Shown: positions 20,549-31,261, counted from the first letter of the stretch. The stretch: 64,000 nucleotides of DNA from Chelydra serpentina (GCA_037349315.1 JBAIAC010000021.1:6310325-6374324); one strand, 5' to 3'. Numbers and translations: made by a program. Notes: generated by a model from the sequence alone, not told the origin.

Positions 20549-20865
20549 CTCTAGGCCTCTCATTGAGGTGGTTTTATTTTGTCGCCAATAGAGGGTAGTT
20601 TTGTCACCAGACGTGGCATTGCCGTGTGTGCACCAGCCACAAGCTGGCAACCGAGGGAGCGTCGTGTGTTTTTCACACGCCTGAGCAATATAATGATGCT
20701 GAAATAACTTTGGTGCAGACCTGGCCAAGGATTCACACACACAGAAGCTTGTAAGGAAAACTTCACCTGCTCCTCTGCTTTGCAGAATCCAAACACAAGC
20801 AAAGGCCCAGGTCGGGTATGGCAGGGAGTCAGGTGTGGGAAGACACTAGAGCTTAGCCACAGGCA

Positions 20866-20939
20866 GGCACCATGGCTTAGCTGACTAACGCACCTGTTTT
20901 GTAATGAGGAGATCCTGGGTTCAGCTCCCACTGGTGCTT
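20866..20939 (+). pseudogene. tRNA-Thr(TGT)-like, copy 1 of tandem pair
   Basis: It has GGCACCA, GGCTTAGCTGACTAACGC, a loop TTTGTAA (TGT), GGGTTCAGCTCCCA and TGGTGCTT. The anticodon stem CCTGT/TGAGG has two mismatches and the last acceptor pair is G-U. It is probably inactive. Confidence 0.65.
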
Positions 20940-21347
20940 GTGTGAGTGGCTTTTGGAGCACCTGGTACTGGCTAATGTTAGAAGAGAAGATACAGAGCTA
21001 GATTGGTCTTTGGTCTAGCCCAGTGTGGCTGTTTTTATGGTTTAAATTACACTCCCAAGCACTGATAATAGAGTTACTGAAAGTTTTGGGTTGAGTGGCA
21101 TTGCCGTGTGTGCACCAGCCACAAGCTGGCAACCGAGGGAGCGTCGTGTGTTTTTCACACGCCTGAGCAATATAATGATGCTGAAATAACTTTGGTGCAG
21201 ACCTGGCCAAGGATTCACACACACAGAAGCTTGTAAGGAAAACTTCACCTGCTCCTCTGCTTTGCAGAATCCAAACACAAGCAAAGGCCCAGGTCGGGTA
21301 TGGCAGGGAGTCAGGTGTGGGAAGACACTAGAGCTTAGCCACAGGCA

Positions 21348-21421
21348 GGCACCATGGCTTAGCTGACTAACGCACCTGTTTTGTAATGAGGAGATCCTGG
21401 GTTCAGCTCCCACTGGTGCTT
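21348..21421 (+). pseudogene. tRNA-Thr(TGT)-like, copy 2 of tandem pair
   Basis: It is identical by eye to the locus 482 bases upstream, with the same broken anticodon stem, so the damage preceded the duplication. Confidence 0.65.
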
Positions 21422-22938
21422 GTGTGAGTGGCTTTTGGAGCACCTGGTACTGGCTAATGTTAGAAGAGAAGATACAGAGCTAGATTGGTCTTTGGTCTAG
21501 CCCAGTGTGGCTGTTTTTATGGTTTAAATTACACTCCCAAGCACTGATAATAGAGTTACTGAAAGTTTGGGTTGAGTCCTGCTTTGTGCACCGTGTCTGA
21601 GACTGAAAATCCTAAACCACCCTTTGAAATAATGAATGCAGCAGGACGTGTTATGGTCCCTGCCCCAAAGCCCACAGCCTCACCCTGGGTCTGCCCCACC
21701 TGGTTACTCCTCACAGGCTGACCTGACCCCACTTCCAGCCCTGGATTCACCCTCCAATCATCCTACTGCCACTCGGAGCTACAGCCGTGAAGGTGCTGAC
21801 GGAGGGAGGGGTGACTCTGGGATGGGGTTCTTCTCTAACGATGGCTGGCAGAAAGGTGGGGCTCAGCTCTGTCAGCGACCTGCCCAGTTGCCTCGCTGAC
21901 AAGGGATGCTGACATTTCTGTAAGGCGCACTGACAGCCGGGGGGATGTGGCTGCTGCCGCAGGCCTGGCTTTAACGCCTGGTGCTTCCTCACCTGCTTGG
22001 CTATCTGGGGCCTTCGGTCCCTCCCAGCTGTGGGAGAAGCAGGCTGGTGGCTCAAAGGGTTTTTCTGGGGCTGTCGGTCAGGGGGAATCGCTGTCTGAGG
22101 ATGGCTCCATGGAAGAGCTGAGCTTTGCATTTCGTTCCGGGCTGTGGTCTCCTCTGTCATGTGGCAGTGAGTTCCACAGCTCCGTGGGGAGCTCTGCCTC
22201 CTGTACGGAAAAGCCTCCCTGTCTGGGTGAGCTGGTGGGACACGGCTGTCAGGACAAGTCATGGTGGCAGGAGAAGGGACGATCTCCCTGGTGGAGGTTT
22301 GGACAGCAGCTGGAGCCTGGCCCTGGGCTCTGTGAGAGGAGCCGGAGCAGGGAGCGGGTCCTGGGGCGACCTGTGGGGCAGAGCAGGGAGCAGCGGCAGA
22401 TTGAACCAGCTGGAGCTGCTCAGGGCGTGTCGGTCCATCCCTAGCTGGAGGAAGGAGCCATAGATCTCACAGAGAGGTGGGGGCAGGGCCGTCCTCAGCC
22501 ATAGGCAGAACAGACGGTCACGTAGGGCACCGCTATGCCTGGGGCACCAGACACTCTGCCGGGAGCCGGGAGGGACGGGAAGCCGTGGGGCAGGTAAGAG
22601 CAGTGCTGGGTCCAAGAGAGAGCCCAATGCGCTGCCTGCAGCTCCTTCCCCATCCATGTCTCTTGCTTAGATTATATGGAAGTGTCCCTATGGCTGGGGA
22701 TGTGAGTTTGTGGACACAGCATTGTGCAGTGAGCTTCCAAGACAGCCTGTAATTCCTCAAGGGGTTTGCAGCTGGGCCTTGGCCTGGAGGCAATTTTCTC
22801 TCCGCACAGCAGAGGGGGAATGCACTGGGACCAGCTCCGGGCTCTTTTTTGTGAACTGGTTCCCCGTGAGGACACTGGAGAGAGCAAGACGAAGCCTTGG
22901 AACACCCAGTAGTGTTAGGTGGCAAAAGAGCTGCCCCA

Positions 22939-23010
22939 AGGTCCCACCAAGACTTGAACTCGGATTGCAGGATTCAGAGCCCTGAGTGCTGGCCCTTACA
23001 TCATGGGACC
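22939..23010 (-). tRNA. tRNA-Gln-CTG: tRNA-Gln(CTG)
   Basis: GGTCCCA pairs perfectly with TGGGACC, the anticodon arm is CAGGG-CTCTGAA-TCCTG (CTG) and the T arm is CCGAG-TTCAAGT-CTTGG. TTTT lies about 12 bases downstream. It is the best preserved of four related Gln loci and the only one with an intact T loop and a Gln anticodon. Confidence 0.87.
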
Positions 23011-23726
23011 AGTGGCGATGATACTTGTGGACTTTTCTGACTTCCAGTGTAGAAGAGCCTGGGTTGGCAATTTTTTGCCTCCCTTGCTCAAGGCCTCTCT
23101 GGCCAGCCCTGCATTTGCTCAACACGTCGGCACGCAGCGGTTTGCTGTAGACCCAGAAGCCTTTCTTCCTCCAGACTGTGAGGCCAGTGGGCGTGTGAGG
23201 AAGTTGCACCTTTAATATCAAACAATGGCCACATGATGATGAGAAGCCATATTCTTGTTCAATGTGCATTGAAGCTGAAAAGGGAGATGTTTTCTCTTTG
23301 ACTCCTAGGCTCCCCACTCTAATCCACTAGACACCCCTTTCCTCCCACAGCCAGCAATAGAACTGAGAAGTCACGACTCCCAGCAGGTTTCCCACACCCT
23401 GGCCTACTCCCTTTCTCCACCCTGTGAATTTCCTGCCCTGCTCCAGCCTCCAAACCAGAGTGTGCAAACCTTCCCATCTCTGGTGTATTTGCTGTCCCTC
23501 TCCTCCTGCAGGAACCCACCAGCAACCCCCCGATGATACCTACCTGAACTGACTCCTCCAGCCATTTCCCTTCCCTGTCCCATGGGAGGATGGGGTGAGC
23601 TACCACGAAATACGGACGTCACTCTGCAGCCTGGCAGGGCGAGAAGAGAAAGTTATGGATGTTTCAGAACAGGCTTTAGTTACTTTCACATCACGATTCC
23701 CCCAGGCCCTTTCCCTGCAGACAGAC
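23011..23726. other. Gene-free stretch
   Basis: The first 130 bases (to about 23140) are duplicated flank shared with 4850-4930 and 46880-46980. No gene was recognised in the remainder. Confidence 0.5.
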
Positions 23727-24379
23727 ACATAAGAACATAAGAACATAAGAAAGGCCGTACTGGGTCAGACCAAAGGTCTATCCAGCCCAGTATCCTGTCC
23801 ACTGACAGTGGCCAATGCCAGGTTACCCGGAGTGAGTGGACCTAACAGGTAATGATCAAGTGATCTCTCTCCTGCCATCCATCACCCCCCTCTGACAAAC
23901 AGAGGCTAAGGACACCATTTCTTACCCATTCTGGCTAATAGCCATTAATGGACTTAACCTCCATGAATTTATCCAGTTCTCTTTTAAACCCTGTTATAGT
24001 CCTAGCCTTCACAGCCTCCTCAGGCAAGGAGTTCCACAGGTTGACTGTGCGCTGTGTGAAGAAGAACTTCCTTTTATTTGTTTTAAACCTGCTGCCCACT
24101 AATTTCATTGGGTGGCCCCTAGTTCTTTTATTATGAGAACAAGTAAATAACTTTTCCTTATTCACTTCCTCCACACCACTCATAATTTTATATACCTCTA
24201 TCATATCCCCTCTTAGTCTCCTCTTTTCCAAGCTAAAAAGTTCTAGCCTCTTTAATCTCTCCTCATATGGAACCCGTTCCAGACCCCTAATCATTTTAGT
24301 TGCCCTTCTCTGAACCTTTTCTAATGCCAGTATATCCTTTTTGAGATGAGACCACAATTGTACGCAGTATTCAAGATGT
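23727..24379 (-). mobile_element. CR1 LINE (second subfamily), 3' part, split by ERV-A
   Basis: The 3' end carries three ACATAAGA 8-mers (23727-23750). Upstream on the minus strand is a frame with [13 protein letters not shown] and [10 protein letters not shown], typical of the CR1 RT C-terminus. The reading stops at 24379 and resumes at 31262, with the retrovirus between. ATGT at 24376-24379 is the duplicated target site. Confidence 0.9.
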
Positions 24380-24776
24380 TGTTAGCCAAATGGGCTCGTT
24401 TCCCCCTGGAGCTACCCAATTACCCCAAGGAGGCACGGGAGTCTAGAAGACAGCTTCAAGTTCTTTATTGACCAGTCAGCTGAACGGGTGGCTCTCCTCG
24501 ACTAATGCCAGAGAGAGAGACACACCTTACAAGCGCAAAGCAGGCCTTCTTATACCCAGTAACAAACAACTTAGCGTGCATACATTCTGTTAACCTATGG
24601 AATTTTTAGATTCCTTTCTAGGGGTAAACAGGACACATCTGTTGGACTCCCTTGATTGATTATCCTTTTAGGGGTCATCAGGATACATATGTCTGACTTC
24701 CTTGACTGATTGTTTTGTGTACGTGTATGGGAAAGCAGCTAGGAAAATAGGCAAATAGTTGACCTTTGCTCTAACA
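24380..24776 (-). repeat. ERV-A 3' LTR
   Basis: It begins TGTTAG... on the plus strand and ends ...TAACA. In the viral sense it holds TATAAGAAGGCC (promoter) and AATAAAGAACTTG (polyadenylation). It differs from the 5' LTR at two positions seen by eye (GAAGACAG/GAAGACGG and GTGCATAC/GTGTATAC). Confidence 0.95.
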
Positions 24777-24792
24777 AGGTTCTCCCCCCTTA
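24777..24792 (-). other. ERV-A polypurine tract
   Basis: The viral-sense sequence TAAGGGGGGAGAACCT directly precedes the 3' LTR and is the expected primer for plus-strand DNA synthesis. Confidence 0.8.
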
Positions 24793-25491
24793 AAAGCATT
24801 TTGAGAGCTCTATGGCCCCCAATCCGCAGCCCCATTTTGGCTGATTGGTGTTGGACCAGAACTGTTTAAAACCTTCGACCCGGGTCCCATTGTGATGCTG
24901 CCATGCCCATTGAAACCACCGTACCACGTGGTCCTTGCTAGTGGTATTGTCTCGCTGGCAACTTGCATATAGGCCATCGAAGAACCTATCCCGTGCTACC
25001 GCCTTGCAACCTTCACCCAAAGGGTATTGGGCAGAACATTTTACCCAACTATTATTGGTAAGCTTTACATGGGTGTGGTTCCATCGCCCCTGATATTTAG
25101 AACAGTCATACGGGCGACAATAGGGATCCCAGCAATCAAACCCTGGGGATAGAGTCCAATCGCACTTACTTTCTCCCAAGTACACTCCCTCTCGCCTTGT
25201 CCGATTAAGGCAAAGAATACCCATTCCAGAAGAATAAAGCTGCCAGGGGCTACTATCCTCAGTCCAAACTCCCATTCCATCGTGGACTATGCTCAAAGTA
25301 CTGAGCCACCATTTGGGCTGTACTGGCTGGGCTACCCAAGGCCATTCATTTAATTCCCCTGGGCCTCCACACACCCAACAGTTACTGAGGTTAAAGGAGT
25401 TTGCTATTGTCTCCCCCAGCTGTAAAAACCTATTTTCCCAACCATAATAGTGATGGAAGTACATAAACAGAGATATTAACAACAACTTCAT
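24790..25491 (-). pseudogene. ERV-A env, surface-subunit fragment without transmembrane subunit
   Basis: The frame of 233 codons starts with a hydrophobic signal peptide (MKLLLISLFMYF) and continues as a cysteine-rich, N-glycosylated surface-type region with an NCWVCGG motif near residue 40 and several NxT/NxS sites (NHT, NNS, NTT, NGT). It ends after about 233 residues, right at the polypurine tract. There is no furin site, fusion peptide, immunosuppressive-type region or membrane anchor, so the rest of SU and the whole TM subunit have been deleted. As it stands it could only yield a secreted fragment. Confidence 0.8.
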
Positions 25492-25880
25492 TATCTTTTT
25501 CTAAACAGTCCCTTTAGTCCGTCCAGCTGCTGATACTCCCAGGTGGAGTCTTCGCCTGTGCCACCCCGGGCGTCCGGAGCCGGGGCAGGCAGAGGGCTGG
25601 TGTCCTCTTCCGATGATTCAGTCTCCGGGTTAGGGTTCAGAAACCGCATATGGTGTGTCCATTTGTCACTTCCAAGAACTTTAACTGCAGCTTGGCTGAT
25701 GAGCGAGACAGTGTGCGGGCCGTCCCACCGTGGTGTAAGGGGGTCACGCTTCCACTTCTTGACAAGGACCTGATCATCGATCTGGAACGGGTGCACGGGC
25801 TGATCCAAGGGAAGGGCCTGAAAAGGCACCGCGTATCGATGCAGCTGTAACAAAACAGATTGCAGCCCAGAGACCTGTTT
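25491..25880 (-). pseudogene. ERV-A integrase C-terminal region
   Basis: The residues LVKKWKRDPLTPRWDGPH and WTHHMRFLNP are those of the C-terminal domain of gammaretroviral integrases. The frame overlaps the start of env, as is usual. It is cut off from the rest of integrase by the SINE at 25881-26058. Confidence 0.85.
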
Positions 25881-26058
25881 CATAGAATCTCAGAGTTGGA
25901 AGGGACCTTAGGAGGTCATCTAGTCCAACCCCCTGCTCAAAGCAGGACCAATCCCCAATTTTTGCCCCAGATCCCTAAATGGCCCCCTCAAGGATTGAAC
26001 TCACAACCCTGGGTTTAGCAGGCCAATGCTCAAACCACTGAGCTATCCCTCCCCCCAT
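25881..26058 (-). mobile_element. Cry-type turtle SINE inserted in ERV-A pol
   Basis: On the minus strand a tRNA-like head (GGGATAGCTCAGTGGTTTGA...GTTGTGAGTTCAATCC) leads to a CR1-like tail (GGACTAGATGACCTCC to GATTCTATG). This tRNA-head plus CR1-tail layout is that of the Cry SINEs of cryptodiran turtles, mobilised by CR1. It interrupts integrase, so it arrived after the retrovirus. An exact target duplication was not clear. Confidence 0.85.
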
Positions 26059-27670
26059 AAGGAGTCCTTTCCATAAGGAGTCCTTCCCCATTTCCCAGTT
26101 TACATCCTCCCAGAACCCCGGGATAAGGATTCGGGGAGGGAACCCGAAGACCAGTTCCAATGGTGAAAGCTTAAGACCCTTACGCGGGGCCCTTCGAATG
26201 CGGGTAAGGGCGAGCGGCAGCGCATCAAGCCACTTTAAACTAGACTCTGTGCATAGTTTAGTGTGGGTATCCCTGAGAGTTCTATTCATTCTTTCTACCT
26301 GACCCGAGCTCTGTGGCCTCCAGGGTGTATGCAACTTCCATTGTATACCGAGTGTCTGGGACACCTGTTGGACCACTTGTGAGGTAAAGTGGCTTCCCTG
26401 ATCAGACTCAATCGTTTCAGGGAGGTGGAATCGGGGAAGTATTTCATGCAACAGGACCTTAGTAACATCCCGGGCCTGACAATGCCGGGTGGGGTAACAC
26501 TCTACCCATCCAGTAAGCTGATCCACAAATACGAGTAAGTATTTATAACCCCTGTAAGGGGGCATTTCTGCAAAGTCAACTTGCCACCTCTGGAAAGGGT
26601 ATGTGGCCCATGGCCGGCCTCCCATTGGGGCAGGAGGGCCACACCCCTTTTGGTTGGTTCGTTGACAAACAGGGCAATTACTAACAATTCTCTGGGCTTC
26701 CACATGCATGCCCAGCCCCTTAAGGGATCGGGTGGCCAAATCAACCATTGCCCCCGACCCCATATGTCCCTCTTTATGCATATGCTGAAGAATTTCCTGA
26801 AGCACTGGTCGGGGGACAAAAATTCCCCCCCCCCCCCGGTAATTTCCACCATCCAGAAGGAACCTGCCAGGCCCCCACAGCCTGCGCGTGGCATACTTCC
26901 TCAGCTGTGTATTGGGGAGGGGGGTTTTTAGCTTCTGTATCTTGAACCAAGCGGAGCCATGAGGCCCCTTCCCGTGCGGCCTCCTTTGTGGCCTGATCAG
27001 CCAATTAATTATATCTACGCTGTTCGGCCTCCGGGGCCCTTCCATGGGCATGCACATGTATTACGGCAACCCGTAGGGGAAGCATCAGGGCCTCAAGAAG
27101 TCTTTTGATGAGGCTCCCATGTGAAATTCTTTGGCCTGACGCTGTGATAAATCCCCTTTCTCTCCACAGGGTCCCGTGAGCATGTACCACCATGTAGGCA
27201 TAGCGACTATCAGTAAACAGGTTAATAGTTTTCCCGGTCCCCAACCAGAGAGCCTCAATAAGAGCCACTAGTTCCGCCGCTTGGGCGGACAAATTAGGGC
27301 TAAGTTTAAACTTGTGTGCTTCTTTGCCCTTAATTACTACTGCTGCTCCGGTATACCGCTTGCCATCTATCACATAACTGGACCCGTCAACGTACCCTTC
27401 AATTTCAGGGTTGGGCCAAGGCAAGTCCGAGAGATCAGGGCGGGGTTTGGTTTCCTGTTGCAAGACTTCAATACAGTCATGAGTGGGGCTAGTCTCATGG
27501 GAAATTCGAGGATCGGGCAATAGGGTAGCTGGGTTGAGGGAGCTAACTGTCCTAAAGGTTAAGTTAGGGGCTAGCAAGAGCCCTACTTCATATCTGGTAT
27601 GTCGGCTGGGATTTAGATGCTTTTCCCCTGCACCTGTCCCTAGTATTTGAGGCACCCCATGGGGGACCAC
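26059..27670 (-). pseudogene. ERV-A pol: RNase H and integrase
   Basis: RNase H occupies about 27005-27670 (VDGSSY, AELVAL, FTDSRYA). It ends at an in-frame TAA at 27005. The same frame continues to about 26840 and then shifts at a C13 run (26825-26837) into the integrase frame. Integrase shows the H-H-C-C zinc site (HMHKEGH, NCPVCQ) and the catalytic triad in WQVDFAE, ESDQGSHF and SGQVERMN. A SINE ends the frame at 26058. Confidence 0.88.
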
Positions 27671-29328
27671 AACCTCAGTGTCCCCCCCCCCAGGGTCAAC
27701 TTCTCAGCCTCCTGTACAAGGAGAGCGGTTGCTGCAACAGCCCGTAAACAGGCAGGCCATCCCTTGGTGACAGGGTCCAACACCTTTGAGTAGTATCCAA
27801 TGGGTCGCCAGGTTGGTCCCGACCTTTGGCACAGAACTCCAGCAGCCACCCCTCCCCTCTCATGAACGTATAGGGTGAATGGCCTCCATGGGTCTAGGAG
27901 GGCTAGAGCGGGAGGCTGAACCAAGGCTTCTTTTAGCTCTCGAAATGCTTTTTCCATCTCTCTGGTCCACGTCCAATGGAGCAGACCCTCTTTAGTTAAG
28001 GATTCATATAGTGGTTTGGCTCTTCCCCCGTAGTCAGGGATCCAGAGCCGACAAAAGCCAGTCAATCCCAGAAAAGCCCTTAATTCTCGGGGGTTCCGGA
28101 GTTGAGGGCTATTAAGTATAACCTAGATTCTTTCTTTACCCAGACTACGACTTCCTTGGCACAAGTGATACCCAAGGAAAGTGACCTGCTGCTTAACCAG
28201 TTGTGCTTTTTCCTTTGAGACCTTATACCCCTGTGCCCCAAGGTAATTAAGGAGCTCTATAGTTTGCTCTTTACAGGCTGCCTCTGTTTCAGTACTTAAG
28301 AGCAAATCATCGCAATACTGAACTATGTTACATGAAGGGTGTTTAGCCAGGAACGGGGCGAGATCCCTTCTTAACTGGCTGCCAAAAATCTCAGGTGCAC
28401 AGGTAAGTCCTTGTGGGACAACGGTCCAAAGGTATTGAGCTTTGTAGTGGGTATCTGGGTCCTCCCACTCAAAGGCAAACAGTCTCTGAGACTCCAGATC
28501 AAGGGGAATGGAAAAGAAGGCATCTTTTAAATCTATGACAGAGAACCAGCTGTGATCTTTGGGAACTTGGCCCAGAATAGTATGGGGATTCGGGACAACT
28601 GGATAGGGGGCTTCTATTAACTTGTTAATTTGTCTTAGGTCCTGGACCAATCGATACTGCCCATTAGGCTTAGGCACCCCCATTATCGGAGTATTGTATG
28701 GGGACGTGCCTTCCCTGAGCCACCCGCACTGCAGAAACTTTTGAATCAGAGGTTTTAACCCGATTCTAGAGGTCAGCTTAAGAGGGTATTGTCGAATTCG
28801 GACCGGGCTGCTTCCTTCCTTGAGGGAAATATGCACTGGTGAAGCATTCCGGGCCCGAGCGACACCTCCCTCCTCCGCCCAAACCTCAAGGTTAACCCCT
28901 GACAGCTGGCTCCCTTCACTCCTCCCCTGGCATTCCGGGGAGTGATTTCTAGCACTTATCAGGGCCATCTGGTAGTTAGAGGATTGCTGCCTAGGGAGTC
29001 TAACTTCCATAGTCCCTTTATCGAACGAGATTTCTGCCTGCAGTTTAGTGAGGATATCTCGTCCGAGCAGTGCGATGGGGCCAGAGGGGCTGCAAACAAA
29101 CTGGTGGGAAATTTGACGGTCCCCTATTTTCACTAGGAGAGGCAAAGTTTTTTCCAAAGCTGTAGTTTGCTCTCTACCTCAGGGAGCCTTATTAAGGGGG
29201 AGCAAACTAAGGGTGGCCCCAGTGTCAATAAGGGCTTCAATTGGGTGGCCCTCCACTTTAATTTTTACCGTGGGATCCAGGCTGTCAGCTTGCGCCGCCA
29301 GGAGGGGCCGCTGGGTCCCCCGGCCCCC
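27640..29328 (-). pseudogene. ERV-A protease and reverse transcriptase
   Basis: Just after the gag TAG (29329-29331) the same frame gives the protease active site IDTGAT near 29230, then an in-frame TGA at 29179-29181. RT follows (28123-29157) with VPKPNGQYRLVQDLR, the VIDLKDAFFSIPL block and YCDD at the catalytic site. A TAG at 28123-28125 interrupts RT; the connection region (27640-28065) continues in the same frame until a shift at a C11 run near 27690. Confidence 0.9.
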
Positions 29329-30098
29329 CTATGGGGAAGATCCTTCCCCCGAAAGTCCTGCACTGTTGAAGAGGATGGGAAGGGGTGGGGTTCTATCTTT
29401 ACGTTCCTTTCCCATGGCCTGTCGCCGGGGGCATTCATTCTTCCAGTGTCCCTCCTCCTTACAGATAACGCACTGATTTTGACCCAGGCGAGGGCCCCTT
29501 CCCTTCCCCGGTGGCCCTGGCCGTCCCTTAACTTTGTCCCCCCTTTCTTCATATCCTTCTCTTAGGGCCATGGCTAAAACACGGGCCCCTTTCTTCCGCT
29601 CCTCATCATCCCTTCGATCATAAACCTTCATGGCAATTTCTAAAAGTTCCTCTATATTTTTGCCCGACACCCCCTCCAGTTTCTGCAACTTCTTTCTAAT
29701 GTCCTCATAGGTCTGTCCAATGAAAAGGGGGGATTAGTACCCGTTTCCCATTGATATCCTCAGGATCGAGGTCTGTGTATCTCTTACAGGTATTACAAAG
29801 CCGCTCATAAAAAGCAGCTGGGCTTTCATTTCTTTCCTGGCTTATATTATATATAGGGATATTGGTCCCAATGCCCATCTCGGGTCACAATGCTATGTAC
29901 AGCTTGTACAATTTCTAGTTTGAGTGTCCCTCCCTCAGGCCATTCCACCCCGAATGTCGTCCATTCAAGAGTACAGAATTTTACAAGATTGTCTTTACAT
30001 AATACAATTCCATAATCAGCCTGGCATCTAAACGCCTTCCAGTTATCCAGCATACATCCCAGGGGTGTCCTGGAAAAGGTGCTTTGACCGGACCCCAT
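29329..30098 (-). pseudogene. ERV-A gag with large internal deletion
   Basis: It begins with the matrix N-terminus MGSGQS, whose Gly2 is the usual myristoylation site. After about 83 codons the sequence passes straight into the capsid major-homology area (ERNESPAAFYERL) in another frame, so the rest of matrix, the p12-like part and most of capsid are missing. The last 120 codons give the capsid end and a nucleocapsid with one Cys-His box (CVICKEEGHWKNEC). It ends in TAG followed by pol in the same frame. A one-base shift sits near a G/C run at 29737. Confidence 0.88.
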
Positions 30099-30845
30099 TA
30101 TGCTTTAACCCAGAGTTTTCCAAGACAGAGATATCGAGAGGGGGGAGGGGGAGGGATCTAGTTCTAACTCAGATATCCGCTGGGTCACGAGGTTCGGCTG
30201 ACCCCCCTTGCAATCAAGATATCCTGGTCACCGGGTTTCCCCTCACAGGAGTCTTGGGGCGGCTGAAGTCAGCTTAAGCCTCAGACCTGTCAGCGGCACT
30301 CATTCATCTTTCACACAGATCCCTTCATCAGTTACAATCTCGGTTTCCAACACACCATTAAGAGGAGAAACAAGATTACCCATCCCAGAAACAAGAGTAA
30401 TCCCTGAGGTTGCTCCAAGTCCCAATAATTGTTAAAAACGGCCCATGGACTTGTGGAGTTAGTGACGTTACTCATTGGTCGTTACTTGCTTACCCTTTAA
30501 CCAAAAACACAACAAGACATTTAGAAAGCTACAATGATGTTAATATACCTTCCTGTATACAGGCTGCCTAGGGGATTTCCACCGTCCAACCCACACCTCG
30601 GGGGCATTATTCCTCAAACCCAGGAGGTAAACGCACTTACCGCCCGAAGTGGCCGCGTCCGGCAGTCAGACTTCCACTCCTTCTGAAGCCGTCTTGCTTC
30701 CGTGTCCTTCAGAGTTCTCTTCAGAGAGGACGCAGCTGCCCCAGCCGATTGTGACGATCCGAGGCCCATGCAAACCAACAGCTCGAAGTGGCCACTCCTC
30801 GGAATCGCCCTCAGCCGCCGGTCAGCGCCCTCTACAGGGAGAGAA
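30099..30845 (-). other. ERV-A untranslated leader
   Basis: Between the primer-binding site and the gag start there is no convincing frame. This is where packaging and splice-donor signals would lie, but none was assigned. Confidence 0.6.
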
Positions 30846-30863
30846 GTCCCGGCGGAGTCGCCA
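30846..30863 (-). other. ERV-A primer-binding site, tRNA-Arg-like
   Basis: One base after the 5' LTR the viral strand reads TGGCGACTCCGCCGGGAC. The first nine bases fit a tRNA ending GAGTCG-CCA, as in Arg(TCT); the middle differs, so the primer identity is an inference. Confidence 0.55.
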
Positions 30864-30864
30864 T

Positions 30865-31261
30865 TGTTAGCCAAATGGGCTCGTTTCCCCCTGGAGCTAC
30901 CCAATTACCCCAAGGAGGCACGGGAGTCTAGAAGACGGCTTCAAGTTCTTTATTGACCAGTCAGCTGAACGGGTGGCTCTCCTCGACTAATGCCAGAGAG
31001 AGAGACACACCTTACAAGCGCAAAGCAGGCCTTCTTATACCCAGTAACAAACAACTTAGCGTGTATACATTCTGTTAACCTATGGAATTTTTAGATTCCT
31101 TTCTAGGGGTAAACAGGACACATCTGTTGGACTCCCTTGATTGATTATCCTTTTAGGGGTCATCAGGATACATATGTCTGACTTCCTTGACTGATTGTTT
31201 TGTGTACGTGTATGGGAAAGCAGCTAGGAAAATAGGCAAATAGTTGACCTTTGCTCTAACA
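30865..31261 (-). repeat. ERV-A 5' LTR
   Basis: It is 397 bp, the same length as the 3' LTR, with two differences seen. The viral TATAAGAAGG and AATAAA are present. It is followed on the plus strand by the target duplicate ATGT at 31262-31265. Confidence 0.95.

Larger units (their letters stand above)
20614..21576. repeat. 482-bp direct tandem duplication
   Basis: The segment 20614-21095 is repeated at 21096-21576. The only difference noticed is TTTT against TTT near the end (AAGTTTTGGG and AAGTTTGGG). Each copy carries part of a MITE, a tRNA-Thr-like locus and its flank. Because the copies are almost identical, the event is very recent or an assembly artefact. Confidence 0.9.
24380..31261 (-). 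mobile_element. ERV-A, class I (gammaretrovirus-like) endogenous retrovirus
   Basis: A 6.9-kb provirus on the minus strand with two 397-bp LTRs, a 4-bp target duplication (ATGT), a primer-binding site, gag, pol and env remnants and a polypurine tract. Single Cys-His box, gag and pol in the same frame separated by one TAG, and 4-bp duplication all fit gammaretrovirus-like class I elements. Gag and env have large deletions, pol has stops, frameshifts and a SINE insertion, so it cannot replicate on its own. Confidence 0.93.

Noticed and set aside
21947..22444. A 165-codon frame rich in Gly and Ser
   Set aside because: The opposite strand is equally open (21747-22262) in this GC-rich DNA, and no motif or splice pattern supports it.
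30614..30956. Short frames in the ERV-A leader and LTR
   Set aside because: They cover the untranslated leader, primer site and LTR and overlap on both strands; nothing resembles a viral accessory protein.
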